Shown piece by piece: positions 22,741 through 35,100 of a stretch of DNA of 64,000 nt. Each line of letters starts with the position of its first letter. The stretch's first letter is position 1. The translations under genes and the position numbers were made by a program. A model generated the notes under the pieces. That model was not told the origin of the DNA and ran no database searches. It saw only the letters and a program-made list of their open reading frames with translations. Source of the DNA: Petrolisthes cinctipes (taxonomy: Eukaryota; Arthropoda; Malacostraca; Decapoda; Porcellanidae); NCBI GenBank assembly GCA_033782935.1, contig JAWQEG010001325.1, forward strand, positions 1,178,001 to 1,242,000, in the 5' to 3' direction.

Positions 22741-23949
22741 TTATTGCATTTGCGTCCCCCTTCCCTGGGACGACTTTTGGCCTAAAAAAGGCCTTGTTTG
22801 GTTCCTTGGTCTTTCACGTTGGAAAGAAGATTGCCTGGTCGACTGTTGGCTGTAAGGATGCCTGTAGGGAGTTTGTCTGTGCGAGGTGTATCTCTTGTTC
22901 CAAGCATACTTAAGAGGACGATAAGATGGCCTTCCTAACTTCCTCGTCTTGTGGATTTCGTCACACTTTTTTACCACATCAAAGGGAAATAGTTCGTCAT
23001 TTCCTACCTCGCATTCCCACTTACAGAGTTCTGCCAGCGCCCGGTCATGAACGTGGATACGCGCCACCTCTTTCCTCAGGTGGTTAATATAATTAACGAC
23101 AGACGTCAGGAGTCTGAGGCTGTTATTTAGGCCTTCTAGGTAACAGTTGATGGTTTTACCCTTCTTTTCCCCAATATCACTTATGCACTCGGCAACGGGA
23201 ATCAGAGCTTTTGAGATCAGCCCATTTGTGTGGAAAAGTCGAGCATCGATGAGTTTACCACCCACACTCATGGCTTTGGTGATTGTTGTGTTGGTTGCCG
23301 GCACCGTCAAGTTCGGCACGTTGCTTGGAAGCCTGATCTTGCTACACGTCATTTTTACTCCTTCAGACGTGGGCCGCCGTCTCAGACTAGAATTGAGAAT
23401 GGAGGCCGGGCGGTCAGTTAATGGCTCACCTTTTTCTTCTTCACCATTAAAATGGCCTGAGAGTTCATCCAGGACCTTCAGGAAGTCTGCGTTGTCTTCG
23501 TCTGCCTCTCGGTTATCCTGGCCGCAGTTGAACGTATCTAATTCATCCATAGGATCTGGTACATTCTCGGGGATTTCCCCTTCCTCGCTCTCAGAGGGAG
23601 AAACTTCATGAAAAACACTATAATCTGTATTACTGCACTTCAGCACATTAGCCTCTGACTTTCTATCTAGTTTTTCAAATAAACCAGTTATTAAACCACT
23701 CAACCGGTCGTAAGAATCGTCCTTGGATGAGTTCTCAGCTGGTGTGATGTTTACACCACTGGGCCCAGGTAGTGACGGTGGAGAGGCACACTCGACCGGT
23801 GATTGTGAAGGGCCCCCTTCGTGGCTAAACTTCTTTTTCTTTGTATCCCTCTCAGGGGAAACCTTCTCACACCTTTTCCTGTCAAGGGAACTAGAGGATG
23901 TGGAGGAGGAACGCCGTGGCGTTCTAGATGGCTTCTCCCGGTCTGACAT
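22741..23949 (-). CDS. DIRS gag-like protein, about 402 aa
   Basis: The open frame extends upstream to 24006, but the likely start is the Met at 23949 (MSDREKPSRTPRRSSS), just after a pyrimidine-rich TTTTCAGTCAG that could be a splice acceptor. The N-terminus is Ser/Arg-rich and acidic. The C-terminal half carries the conserved DIRS ORF1 region (LAELCKWECEVGNDELFPFDVV) and a basic Arg/Gln/Tyr-rich tail (YRHPYSQQSTRQSSFQRERP). No zinc knuckle is present. It is probably the RNA-binding structural protein. The frame is intact. Confidence 0.7.
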   Translation of the reverse strand: MSDREKPSRTPRRSSSTSSSSLDRKRCEKVSPERDTKKKKFSHEGGPSQSPVECASPPSLPGPSGVNITPAENSSKDDSYDRLSGLITGLFEKLDRKSEANVLKCSNTDYSVFHEVSPSESEEGEIPENVPDPMDELDTFNCGQDNREADEDNADFLKVLDELSGHFNGEEEKGEPLTDRPASILNSSLRRRPTSEGVKMTCSKIRLPSNVPNLTVPATNTTITKAMSVGGKLIDARLFHTNGLISKALIPVAECISDIGEKKGKTINCYLEGLNNSLRLLTSVVNYINHLRKEVARIHVHDRALAELCKWECEVGNDELFPFDVVKKCDEIHKTRKLGRPSYRPLKYAWNKRYTSHRQTPYRHPYSQQSTRQSSFQRERPRNQTRPFLGQKSSQGRGTQMQ

Positions 23950-24192
23950 CTGACTGAAAACAAAATAGGTTTGAGTCCCGTATAAGAATATCCTTGAATT
24001 ATACACTGTACGTCCTGCACAATAATGCCAACATCTTGCTGAAACACCAATATAGAAAATAGGTGAAAGCTCACCAGGCTAAACTCCTTGGAGAATGCCG
24101 GAAAAAACAGAGAGACGTTGTAGTAGCTTGATGAGAGGTGTTGACTGAACGAGGGCTGGTAGCAAACTGGCGAGGGGCCGGCTGTGCGGGCA

Positions 24193-24241
24193 TCTCATTG
24201 GGTACCGTTGTGACGTCAGTTGGAATGTTGTGAAGTGAAAT
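24193..24241. repeat. DIRS inverted terminal repeat (right copy)
   Basis: Perfect inverse complement of 14067-14115. It forms the 5' border of the minus-strand element and abuts the resumed LINE C codons. Confidence 0.9.
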
Positions 24242-25935
24242 CTTAAATACTCGTTGTATGCTGATGATTGTGCAATGTGGCACTCGTCACGTAATGCACA
24301 GTTTTCAGTACGACGGATTCAAGCAGCGCTTGATTCTGTCCACCAATGGGCCTTACAGTGGGGCTTTAAGTTTTCCGTTCCTAAGTGTACCGGAGTAATT
24401 TTTAGTAAACGTAGAGCACCTCAAATTAACGTAACGTTAGATGGCCAACCGGTACCATTTCATAATTCTGTTAAATTTTTAGGAATTCATTTTGACCAAA
24501 GATTAAATTTTACACATCATGTTAATAATTTGCTTATTCGTTGTGAAAAACCTTTAAATGTCCTTAAGTACCTATCAGGTACCACATGGGGAGCCGACAG
24601 GAAATCTTTATTAATGGTGTATAAGACCCTTATTCGTACAAAGCTAGACTATGGGTCACAGGTGTATGGATCGGCTTCAGATACAACACTAGGAAGATTG
24701 GATGTGTACCAGAATAAATGTTTACGTGTGTGTTTGGGAGCTCTGAAGTGTACACGTGTAGCTAGGATGGAGGTGGAGGCGAACATACCTCCTCTCTGAC
24801 TTCGACGGGATCAACTCCCAATGAACACCGCTATGTCAACGATCCGGAAGTTGGAGATCGGCAACGTAGCCAGTGCCTCCCTTCAACAACATCACTACCT
24901 TCACCACGGAAGAAGGAGGCCACTGGCTGTGCGCCTCCACCTGCTAGCTGAACAACTACAAATAGACCTTGGGGACTGCGACAAGTTCATCACCACCAAG
25001 ATACCACCGTGGGAGACACCCAACTTCGGCGTCAACACATCGTGGTTGCCATCATCAAAAGAAAAGGCGCCGGAGTTGGAGATACACCACCTGTTTGGTG
25101 GTATCATCCGCAGTCACCTGGGGTCTCACCAAGTGTACACTGACGGCTCCAAGTCAGATGAATGTGTAGGTGCGAGTGTATGGTCGAGTGAATGTGAACT
25201 TAGGTACAGATTGCCGATACATACATCTGTGTTTACAGCTGAACTTTTCGCTATAGACAAAGCCATAAACTATGCACTAAATTCTCGTCATAATTCAATA
25301 GTCATTTTCTCAGACTCCAAGTCAGCCCTTCAGGCAATTAACTCATGTCAAACTATTTCCAATGAAATCCAGGGTCGCATCATTAATAAGTTGCACTTAT
25401 GCACTCTGATCTGGGTGCCCGGGCATTGTCGTATTTATGGCAATGAACGGGCAGACTTACTTGCAAAATCGGCTGTAGAGCTCGAGGTTACTTGGGACGT
25501 CCCTCGTGATCTACAGTCGTGTCTATCCCTCGGAAAGAAATCAATTAATCTTCTGTGGCAAGGTCAGTGGACCAGACTTAATATCAACACCATCAAGCCT
25601 CAACTGGACAATTGGGCCACTGCCAACCGGCCCAACAGACTCGAAGAAAGAATACTGGCAAGACTGAGAACCAACTGCACCAGAATAACTCATCTAGAAC
25701 CATATATAGACAAACGTTTTCCACCGCATTGTAACACCTGCAATGCGGTGTTATCTATCAGTCATATCATCCTGCATTGTCGGCGATTTGTGGGGGAACG
25801 TGCTTCCCTCATAAGTTACTGCGAAGCAGTAAAGTCCCCTTCACACTCTCAGCTCTCTTAGGTGATGGGGATGGTGATGTGACTGATAAATTGATGACTT
25901 TCTTGAGGGAGACCGAACTGATCAGAGGGATGTGA
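24242..25935 (+). pseudogene. Family C ORF2, C-terminal part: RT thumb, RNase H, zinc knuckle
   Basis: Begins with LKYSLYADDCAMWHSS, carrying the RT catalytic YADD. A CGA-to-TGA change at 24797-24799 stops the frame at PPL. The next segment (24800-25861) has RNase H residues YTDGSKSDEC, AELFAIDKA, FSDSKS and NERADLL after WVPGHCRIYG. A C-terminal CNTCNAVLSISHIILHC knuckle follows, then a frameshift near 25855 before the end DKLMTFLRETELIRGM. Between RT and RNase H, family C has only a short linker (LQQHHYLHHGRRRPLAVRLH) where family B has a duplicated Pro/Gly-rich insert. Confidence 0.85.
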
Positions 25936-26398
25936 CTTTTTATTACTATTGTTGTTACCATTTTGTATGTATATTTGTCAATTATGAATGTTATAAATTA
26001 TGTTTTGAATATATTGTAAATTATGATGTATTAGCTAGGTTTAGCGATTGTCTAATATAGGTTTAGCGATTTGTCTGTCTAGGTTTAGGGATTGGCTGGA
26101 ATAGGTATTAGTCTAGTTAGCTATTGGTTGAGTAGGTACATAGATTAGTTTATTAGCTAGGATGAAAAATTTTGTATAAACTTACAAAAAGAAAACAAAA
26201 AACAATTAGTATATAAGTTTAATTTTAAGTTTAAATGTAATAGTAATAATTATAACAATAATAATAAAAATAAATGCATAAAATAATATGCAAAAAGTTC
26301 AAATTAAAATAATAATAAATAAATAAAATAACAAAAATAAATAACAAAAATAAAATAAAATAAAAATAAATAAAATAAAATAAATTAAAGGCTTTAAT
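24242..26398 (+). mobile_element. LINE family C, 3' half
   Basis: Resumes exactly where the 5' half stops. After ORF2 (stop at 25935) comes a 3'UTR with three GGTTTAG-G-GATTG repeats (26038-26095) and a long A-rich AAATAAAAT tail (about 26260-26385). It ends GGCTTTAATGACC, matching the GGCTTAATGACC motif near the 3' ends of family B. The second B copy starts within about 15 bp. Confidence 0.8.
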
Positions 26399-27071
26399 GA
26401 CCAAAACCAGACCAAAGTCCAGACTTTGTTGAGTCAAGACCTCGTCCTCGTTGTGCATAGCGACAACAGAATACAGTACTGTTCGTGGAGTTACCTTGGT
26501 GTACCGAGGCCTCTTACCGGCAGTACTCTGTTGCCTCTTTGCCTGGTGTAGAGTAAAAAAGTAAAGTAAATTTGCAGCGTTTTGCTGCACTGCTGTGTAC
26601 ACCTTCAGTGATTTGATTTTTGCTGGAGGACAACCAGTAGTTTATGTTAGATAGTAGTTAGTTCTTCCCCACACCAGACCCGCAGCACTCACTGCCTCAG
26701 GGGAAACCCTATGGTAGGGGGGCCCAGTAGTCTGGTGCGTCATTTGGGCACCTCTTTTTCTTAAACTAATTTTTCTTTTATTTTTTCCGTGCGACCTCCT
26801 GGGCCTACGGTTGTCTCTTGTCTGAGCAACGTTATTCGCTTGGGAGGTGGGTTCTAACTACACTACCCCTCGCTTTAGGTAGATTCGGTGGTTTGGAAGT
26901 TCTTTCCGCTCAAACTCCGATCCCCTAGCTGGTACTGGAGAACGCCGCCAGGCTACCACAAGGGGGGGGGGGGGGGTAGTAAAGGTAACTTTTATTCCCT
27001 AAATTATTGTCCATTTTTGGGGGGTTGATACAATAGTTAAGGGAGGTAGCTGAGTGTGCTAGGAGAGGGGT

Positions 27072-27084
27072 CGGACGTAGTCCG
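27072..27084 (+). promoter_or_regulatory. Hairpin directly upstream of B2 ORF1 start
   Basis: CGGAC-GTA-GTCCG forms a 5-bp stem with a 3-nt loop immediately before the ATG at 27085. The same hairpin precedes ORF1 of B3, B4 and B5 (for B4 at 51513-51525); B1 has one mismatch. A role in translation start is possible but not shown. Confidence 0.4.
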
Positions 27085-28548
27085 ATGCCCCGGATGGATG
27101 ACCCCTCGACTAGCCTCCCTCCTCCTCAAGGAGGGAGGTTAACGACCAAGGACCAAACTAGGACAACAGCTGACAATAATGGAACCCCTATGGCAGACAG
27201 ACAACGACAACTTGATGTTAAAATTCCTCCTATGAATGCTTGTTATGTAAATATTAGATGTGTAGATGAGGGTCAGTCTCTCAAGAATGTTAGCCCCTTT
27301 ATCGTCAAAAAGGTCCTTGATGGTCAAGCAGGTGGCAGTCTTGCTGCTGCTAACAAGTTTCGTGATGGTAGTCTCCTGGTGAATGTACTGAAGGTATAAC
27401 AAGGTTAAGGATCTCCTTAATTAATTAATTAAACTGACGCAAATTCGTAAGTTGAAAGTGAAAGCCATCATTCCAGTGGGGCCAAATACCTGTAAGGGCG
27501 TCATTTTCCATAGGGATTTGGCCTCTCTGAATGAGGCAGACATTTTGGAAGGAATGAAGGACCAAGGCGTTGTTGATGTTCAAAGTATGACCAGCATGAG
27601 AGAGAACAAGAGGGAGAAATTTAGCTTATGTTTTATGACTTTTGCTTCAGCACAGATTCCAGACACGGTTAAGATTGGTTATGAAATAGTTCACGTTAGA
27701 CCATATGTTCAGAAACCGATGCGTTGTTTCCGTTGCCAGAAATTCGGACACACAGCATTGAGGTGCTTCAATAAAGATTCATTCACTTGTGGTAAATGTG
27801 CAGGTAGTCACAAGACGGAGTTGTGTACAGAGACAGTTTTCAGGTGTGCTAATTGTGGCGGCCCCCACCAGGCAAGTGCAGGTGACTGCAGGAGCCTTAA
27901 AGTGGAGACTGAAGCAATGGGCTCATGATGTCATTTATGGTGAGGCAAAGAGGAAGGTGGAGGGGGTTAACCAAACTCCTACAGTTTCCTATGCTGCAGC
28001 TATGACTGGCACCACTGCTCCTGTGAATACAACTGATGTTAACTTGACTATCCAGGCTAACGATAAAGAAATTAAAGAATTAAAGGATACAGTAAGTGAA
28101 TTAACGTTTCAAATAGAAAGTTTGACAAAGACAATAGCAGAAATTGTTGAATCAACCCAACAATAGATACACCACAAGGCTGATGATACCGTATCAGCTT
28201 CTAAATCTCATGTTCTCGCTCAAGTTACTCCCATGCTTCATGGGAGTAACTTGAGCGAGAACATGAGATTTAGAAGCTGATACGGTATCATCAGCCTTGT
28301 GGTGTATCTATTGTTGGGTTGATTCAACAATTTCTACATCCGGGAGTCGTACGGCTCGTCGCGAGACGAGCCGTTCGAGGACTGGCTCTGTATCTCATGG
28401 AGAGGAACAGGCGATGGAAATTACCGTCGCAAAACCTGCCCGCGGGAGGTCCCCGGGAAGTGCAGGGGAGGAAGAGGGTCTTCCCTCCCAGCACAAAAAT
28501 GTTCGGCCAGACGAACAAGGCCCCAAGAAACCATATAAACAGCGATAA
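27085..28548 (+). pseudogene. B2 ORF1, gag-like, disrupted
   Basis: Opens MPRMDDPSTSLPPPQ at 27085 and stops at 27397 after VNVLKV. A TTAATTAATTAA insertion near 27418 follows. The frame 27452-27928 carries CFRCQKFGHTALRC, CGKCAGSHKTELC and CANCGGPHQASAGDC, then a deletion at AMGS (family AMAYMRAHD). The coiled-coil part ends at a TAG near 28166. A 95-bp inverted duplication occupies 28141-28333. The basic C-terminus resumes to 28548. Confidence 0.8.
28141..28333. repeat. 95-bp perfect inverted duplication with 3-nt spacer inside B2 ORF1
   Basis: 28141-28235 is repeated in inverse complement at 28239-28333, with CTT between. The intact family sequence at this point continues CCCATG-AAG, so the copy turns back on itself right after CCCATG. 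It then resumes ordinary ORF1 sequence (TACATCCGGGAG), having lost only a few bases. Confidence 0.9.
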
Positions 28549-28550
28549 TC

Positions 28551-31500
28551 TTCGCTCTAACCATACTCCAATGGAACTGTCGAAGTCTTAGAGCTAGATT
28601 AAATGAACTCAAACTTTTGGCTTTTTCTTACGCTGCCGATATTATTGCCCTTCAGGAAACTAATCTGAACGACCAAGTCGAAGACGAGGTTGTTCAGCTT
28701 CGGAACTGCAGGTTAATTAGGAGGGACCGTGGGGGGAGGGGTGGAGGTGGAGTGGCAATCTACATCCGCCATAACCTCCCTTTCACTGATGTGCCCTGTA
28801 ATTTTCCTCTGGAAAGTGTCGCTTGCAGAGTAAAATTCGGTGGCACCTACCTGACTATCTGTTCTGTCTACTGTCCTCCTGATACAGTAACTTATGATGA
28901 TGTTTTTGATCTACAGGACAGTCTGCCCTGTAGAAAATTAATTGTAGGTGATTTTAATGCTCATCATACGTTATGGGGTTCCCTGCAGGATGACAGAAAG
29001 GGGGAACAGATGGCTAGGCTAATCAGTGATTCCAATTTGGTTCTTCTGAACGACGGTAGTCCGACGAGAGTTGATGATAATACTGGTAATTTTAGCGTCC
29101 TTGACCTATCTCTGGTCTCCCCATCAATTGCAGCCTCTTGTCAGTGGCTACCCATTGATGACTCATTGGGAAGTGACCATTTTCCTATTTTGATTAAATT
29201 TAAAAGCGACACTATTAAAGAGCCTTCAGCACCTAAATTTAACGTAAAAAAAGCAGACTGGGTGTCCTTCACAAAGGGTGTCAATATTGAAATTGTTGGA
29301 GAAAAAATTGATGATAAAGTTAATAATATTCAAGATAATATCCTCAAAGCCGCAATGGCAACAATTCCTAAGACTTCGGTAGATAGCGCAGAGCATAGAG
29401 TTCCATGGTGGACGCCAGATTGCCGCAGGGTACTGTGTGAGAGGAATAGAGCCTACAGGCTTTTCAAAAATCACATTAGTGATGAGAACTTTCGCAAGTA
29501 TAAACTTGCGAGAGCTAGGGCTCGTCAAACCATCAGACAAGCCAAACGAGACTCCTGGCGATGCTTTGTCTCTAGTATTAACAATGAAACATCAATTTCC
29601 CAAGTCTGGTCCACTGTAAGAAAATTAAATAAGAAAAAAATCTCTAATAAAATTACCAACATCACATTTAATAACATCAATTATGACGAACCTAGAGACA
29701 TTGCTAACGCCCTCGCCAGGCAGTTCTCTTTTGCTAGCAGCTCTGAAAATTACCATCCAGCTTTCTTGCCCATCAAGGAAGCATCAGAGCTGCAGCATAT
29801 TGACTTTGCCACAGGAGATGAATTAGATTACAACAGTGATTTAACAATGCAAGAGCTTGTCCAAGCCCTAGGAGCCTGTAGTGGGACATCCCCAGGACCC
29901 GATGAGATTCGGTATGAGATGATAAAGCATCTTGATCATGATTCCATGATCAAGATGTTGCAAGTGTTTAACGAGATTTGGAGGGGTCACACCTTTCCAA
30001 ACTCGTGGCACTTTGCGCATGTCATTCCCATACGGAAAGGAGGGGGGAACCCAAGATCGACTTCATCGTATCGCCCTATTGCGCTCACAAGTTGCTTATG
30101 CAAGGTCATGGAACGAATTGTTAATCGTAGGCTAATGCATTTTTTAAATTCCAGGAATTTGCTGGTTGACGAGCAGTGTGGCTTCCGTAAAGGTCGCCAG
30201 ACGCTTGATCAGTTAGTAAACCTGGAAGTTCTAATTCAAGAGGCATTTGCCAAAAAACAATTTTTGATTGCAGTATTTTTAGACATTGAAAAAGCCTACG
30301 ACATGACTTGGCGACATGGCCTCCTCAGGAAACTATATGCGATGGGATTACGCGGTAACCTGCCCTTTTTTGTTAAGAATTTCATTTCTGACAGAACTTT
30401 CTCTGTCAAGCTTTTTTCGGACACAGTCACTTTCTCGGACATATTTGTCCAGGCAAATGGGGTCCCCCAGGGGAGTGTTTTGTTTTAATACTCACTGTAC
30501 GCCGATGACTGTGCGATATGGCACTCCAGCTGTAATGCAGAGTTTCCGGCAACTCGCATCCAATTGGCACTGCATTTGATTCACAATTGGGGCCTCCAGT
30601 GGGGTTTTAAGTTTTCAATAAGAAAGAGTGTAGGGGTTATTTTCACTTATAGGAAGAAGCCAGACGTCCGGCTGACTATAGGTGACAACCCCCTACCTAT
30701 TCAAAATTCTACTAAATTTCTTGGACTGCATTTTGACAGTCGACTGACATGGCGAGTCCATGTCAGTCAGTTAAAAATTAAATGTCTAAAAGCACTCAAT
30801 TTGCTGAAGTGCATTTCAAGTACCAAATGGGGAGCAGATAGGTAGTCATTGCTAATGCTATATAAATACCTGATTAGATCTAGAGTAGATTATGGGTCAA
30901 TAGTGTATGGTTCGGCATCTGAGTCTGTGTTAAAAGGTTTGGATGTAGTGCAGAATGTGTGTTTGCGTGTGTGTCTTGGTGCCCTACGTTTCACTCGAAT
31001 CGAGCGTCTAGAGGTGGAGTCACAAGTGCCTCCCCTCCGTCTAAGACGAGATCAACAACTTCTAGTATACTGTGCAAAAAAATCCAGGGTGCCGAGTCAT
31101 CTTCCTGGGAATGCCTTGCTACGGCAATTGCACCCGGTGGGCCATGGCGCTAGGCCCTTGGCAGAGGGACCGCGTCATCCGTCCGGGAACCCCTGCGCCC
31201 CAGGGGGCACTGGCGTGAGGCCAAGGGGAACCAGGCCCCAAGTTCAGGTACCCGGGGAGCCGAGTCATCCTCCCGGTAATGCCATGGTGAGGCATTTGCA
31301 ATCGGGGGGCCATGGCGATAGGCCCCTGGAAGGGCCGAGTTATCCGCCTGGGCGTCGCATGGCCCCGGAGGCCACTGGCGTGAGGTCCCTCAGAGCAAGA
31401 CTCCACGACCTCGTAGAGTGTGTCGGTATAGAATTATCAACAATCGATTCCCTTGTTTTAGTAAACATTGCACCCTGGGTAACACCCCGTTTTACTATTG

Positions 31501-32186
31501 TGGATTCCTGGTTGCCAGGGTTTAAATTCCGGGTGCCGGAGGTGGAGGTACACCAGAGGTTTCGTGAGATAATTGTTAAACATCTTTCATAATTCCATCC
31601 GTATACCGACGGTTCCAAGATGGATAAATGTGTGGGTGCAGGTGTGTGGTCGACTGAATGTCAGTTAAGATTCAGGCTGCCGAATCATACATCGATTTTT
31701 CTTGCATAACTTTTTGCTATTAATAAAGCTTTGGATTTTGCCCTATCGACGACCCACGATAGGATAGTTGTTTTTACTGATTCATTAAGTTCACTTCAAG
31801 CTATTAAATCCTTAAATACAACTAACAACGATATACAGGGTAATATAATTAGTAAGCTGTTTTGTGCCAATAAATCAATCAAGCTAATATGGGTACCTTC
31901 ACATTATGGTATCTATGGCAATGAACAGGCTGATATACTAGCCGGGTCAACTGTTGATCTAGAACTTAGCATAGTCAGTACGGATCTCAGGTGTTTTGTT
32001 TCCCTCACTAAGTCTCGAATTCATCTCCTGTGGCAAATGCAGTGGACCAGAGTAGACATCAGAAATAAAGTAAAAAAAAGTTATTGAACCCTGAACTACG
32101 TCATCATGGCGTAGTCGCAGGGACGAAGTGGTATTGGCCCGTCTCAGGCTCAATGCCACATTGTTCACCCACCTTGAACCCTATGT
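28551..32186 (+). pseudogene. B2 ORF2, N-terminal and central parts, multiply disrupted
   Basis: The endonuclease and RT are open to 30488 (ILQWNCRSL, IALQET, VGDFNAHHTLWG, LGSDHFPI, FLDIEKAYDMTWRHG, NGVPQGSVL). A deletion of about 55-60 bp then removes the block before YADD (TLFLCMINDILPAPPRN). Later lesions include TAG at 30842-30844 (GADR-stop), TAA in HLS-stop near 31590, TAA in FLA-stop near 31708, and A-run and TGA damage near 32080. RNase H remnants are recognisable (YTDGSKMDKC, FTDSLSS, NEQADIL). LINE D inserts at 32187; the last codons are at 35552-35733. Confidence 0.8.
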
Positions 32187-35100
32187 TCAGGTTCAAGTTT
32201 AAGTTTAGGGTCCCGCAGAGGGCCGCTCATGGGCGGCATAATATGCGAGAGATTTAGGGATCCAGGGCAGGATTAGGAAGGGGGTTAGGATGAAGGTGGA
32301 TTGGGTCAGGGACTGTGGGTTGAGGATTAGGATTGGGGAGGTAATGATTGGTGATCCTATTTCTAAACGTGTCAAGAGTGGGGCTATTAACTACATGAGA
32401 TGGGAGATGATTCCACTCTTGGATGCTGCGGGGAAAGAATGAGTGCCTAAATATATCAGTGCTTGTCTGGTATGTATGGTATTTTAAGTTGTGGCTGCCT
32501 CTAGTGGATCGTATACTTGTAGGGTGTAGATTTGTGTCTTTGTCTATGTCAACTAACTTGTTTGTGATTTTGTATATCATCTGTTGTCTGTGTATCTGTC
32601 TTCGTGTTACTAATGGGTCTAGTTTTGTGTCTTGTTTAAGCAAAGTGACTGATGTAGTGTGTCTGTAATCACGTCTGGCCCATCTTGCCGTCTTGTTTTG
32701 TATGGACTCTAATTTATTGATATTATTGTAAGTGTGTGGGTCCCAGACGGTGTCGCAATAATCTAAATGTGGCCGAACGAAAGTGTTATACGCAATAATT
32801 TTGGTGTTTGTGTTACACCTGCTGAGGTTCCTGCGCAAGAACCCCAGGACCCTACTAGCTTTGGCCCTGATGCTACCTATGTGTGTGTTCCACCTTATGT
32901 CCGCTGAGATGTGGACGCCCAAGTATTTGTGGGAAGTGACTGTGTTGAGGTTGGTGTTGTGTAGTTGGTATGTATATGGAATGACATTATGGGCACGGGT
33001 AAAACGGTTGTGATGGCATTTGTCTGGTCTAAATGTCATCTGCCACTTGACTTCCCAGTCTTCAAGTGCAGTTAGGTCGTCCTTTAGTCGAAGGCAGTCA
33101 TTCCTGTCTTTAATCGGTCTGTAAACTAAAATATCGTCTGCAGAGAGTCTAGTGGTAGAGGAAAGTGAGAGTGGGAGGTCATTAATGTATGAAAGGAAGA
33201 GAAGGGGACCCAGGACAGTGCCCTGGGGTACCCCAGAGGTAACAGGAACAGATGGAGACTGACTACCGTCAAGAACTACACGTTGCTTTCTGGTAGTCAA
33301 GAACGTTCTAATCCAGTGAAGAAGTTGTCCCTGTATGCCATAGAATTCTAATTTGTGTAGTAGTCTTTGGTGAGGGACTTTGTCGAAGGCTTTGGCAAAG
33401 TCTAATACTATAGCGTCAACCTGTCTAATTTTTGTGTCATTGAGGGACTGCAAGATATCATGAGTAGTTACCAGTAGCTGCGTCTCACACGAGCGTTAAG
33501 GCCGAAAACCGAGTTGATTGTCAGTCAGTATATTTTGCCTATCAAAGTGGTCCATTATGTGTCTATGAATAATGTGTTCTAAAATTTTGCAGGGGACTGA
33601 GGTAAGTGAAATAGGTCTATAATTAATGGGAAGGGTTCTGTCTCCAGATTTAAAAGTTGGGGTCACATTTGCCAAAAGCAAGTCTTGAGGGAGTTCACCG
33701 GTCTGTAAAGTCTGTGAGAATATAACCTGCAGGACAGGGGCAAGAACGCTAGCGTTAGTCCTCAATATCCTGCAGGGTATATTGTCTGGTCCAGTCGCTT
33801 TGTGTATGTCTACCTCAGATAAAAGTTTTTGAATTCCTTGGGTGTTTATATGAATGGGAGGGATAGGTGAGTGTGATGGTGTTGGCATGTCTGGTAAGTG
33901 TTCATGTTCATGGGTAAAAACGGACTGGAATTGTGTGTAAAGGGCGTTGGCTTTGTCTTGTGGGTGTGTAACCAAGGAATTGTTGTGTAATAATGTTGTA
34001 ATACCGGTCGAGTCTTGTTTGCGTGCTTTAAAAAAGCCGAAGAATATTTGTGGTTTTGTGTGTTGTCTGCGAGGAAAGTGGATGTGTATTTAGTTTCTGC
34101 TTGTTTAGTTTCTTTCTGTAGTGTTTTCTGTATATTTTTGTATTCTAACCAGTGTTCTGTATCGTTGTATCGTTTTGCTCTGTTGTATGCCTTTACCTTG
34201 TTTCTGTGTAGTCTTTTTAATTGTCTATTGTACCATGGTAATGACCGGTTATGTGTGATGGTTTTCGTGGGTATGTGCTTGTCCATTGTGTCACGTATAA
34301 AGTCACGAAGTCTGGTCCAGTTTGTTTCCACAGAACTGGCCATTGGGTCTGAGTCAAGGAACGAGTCACGAAATTCAACTAAGTCTTGGGTAATGCCACC
34401 CATGTCAGCTCTGTTGTACCTGTAAATTGTCCTGGGTAATTGTTTTTGTGTTGTTGGCTTGATGTTTGCGTCAATGAGTACCATCTCATGGTCATTAAGA
34501 CCAGGTAGTACTCGTGTCCGTGTAATTAAGGAAATGTTGTTTGTGAGAAATAAGTCTAATATGTTGGATGTGACCCCGTGTCTTATGTTAGGATTATGTC
34601 TTTCTACACTGACTTGTGTGCGTGTTGGTTCGAGTACTGTTTGGGTAAGTGAGTGGGTGTTAATGATGTCAATGCAATTTTCATGTAAGAGTTTCCTATC
34701 AGTCTGTAATAGTAAGTCGCCTTCATGGGTGGAATTGTCCAGTGTCGCCTGTGTTGTCCAGTTTATGTCGGGATGGTTAAAGTCACCAGCCAACCATATA
34801 TTTTTGGAGGGGTCAATTTTAAATAAACAATCGTCAAGGGTCTGCAGATATTCTAAGTTTGAATTTGGGAGACGATAAAAGGATCCTATAATGAGTGTCC
34901 TGCAGCCCTGTATCTGTATTTTAGTCCATATAATTTCAGAGTCCGCGTTCAGTTCGGTGGCTGGGGTCGCAACTAGTCCTGGCTTTGTCGCAATTAGGAC
35001 TCCGCCATGTTTATCGTCTATTCTGTCCTTCCAGTGTAGGGTCATATTATAGGGACTGTCCGTCGGGAAGATTTCACTGTCCTGGATGTCAGGTGTGAGC

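Larger units (their letters stand above)
13782..24241 (-). mobile_element. DIRS-type tyrosine-recombinase retrotransposon (about 5.05 kb without its nested insert)
   Basis: Element on the minus strand with gag-like, RT/RNase H and tyrosine recombinase genes in the DIRS order. The edges are set by the interrupted LINE C reading frame (AGGAAT before, CTTAAATAC after); no longer target duplication is seen, as expected for recombinase-mediated integration. Perfect 49-bp inverted repeats lie at 14067-14115 and 24193-24241. A 5.4-kb Harbinger transposon (15057-20460 plus 3-bp duplication) is nested in its recombinase gene. Inverted repeats plus an internal complementary segment fit the DIRS1 type better than the split-direct-repeat PAT/Ngaro types. 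Confidence 0.9.

Noticed and set aside
28141..28333. CRISPR-like or terminator-like palindrome
   Set aside because: Single inverted duplication in a LINE ORF in a eukaryotic genome; no repeat-spacer pattern.
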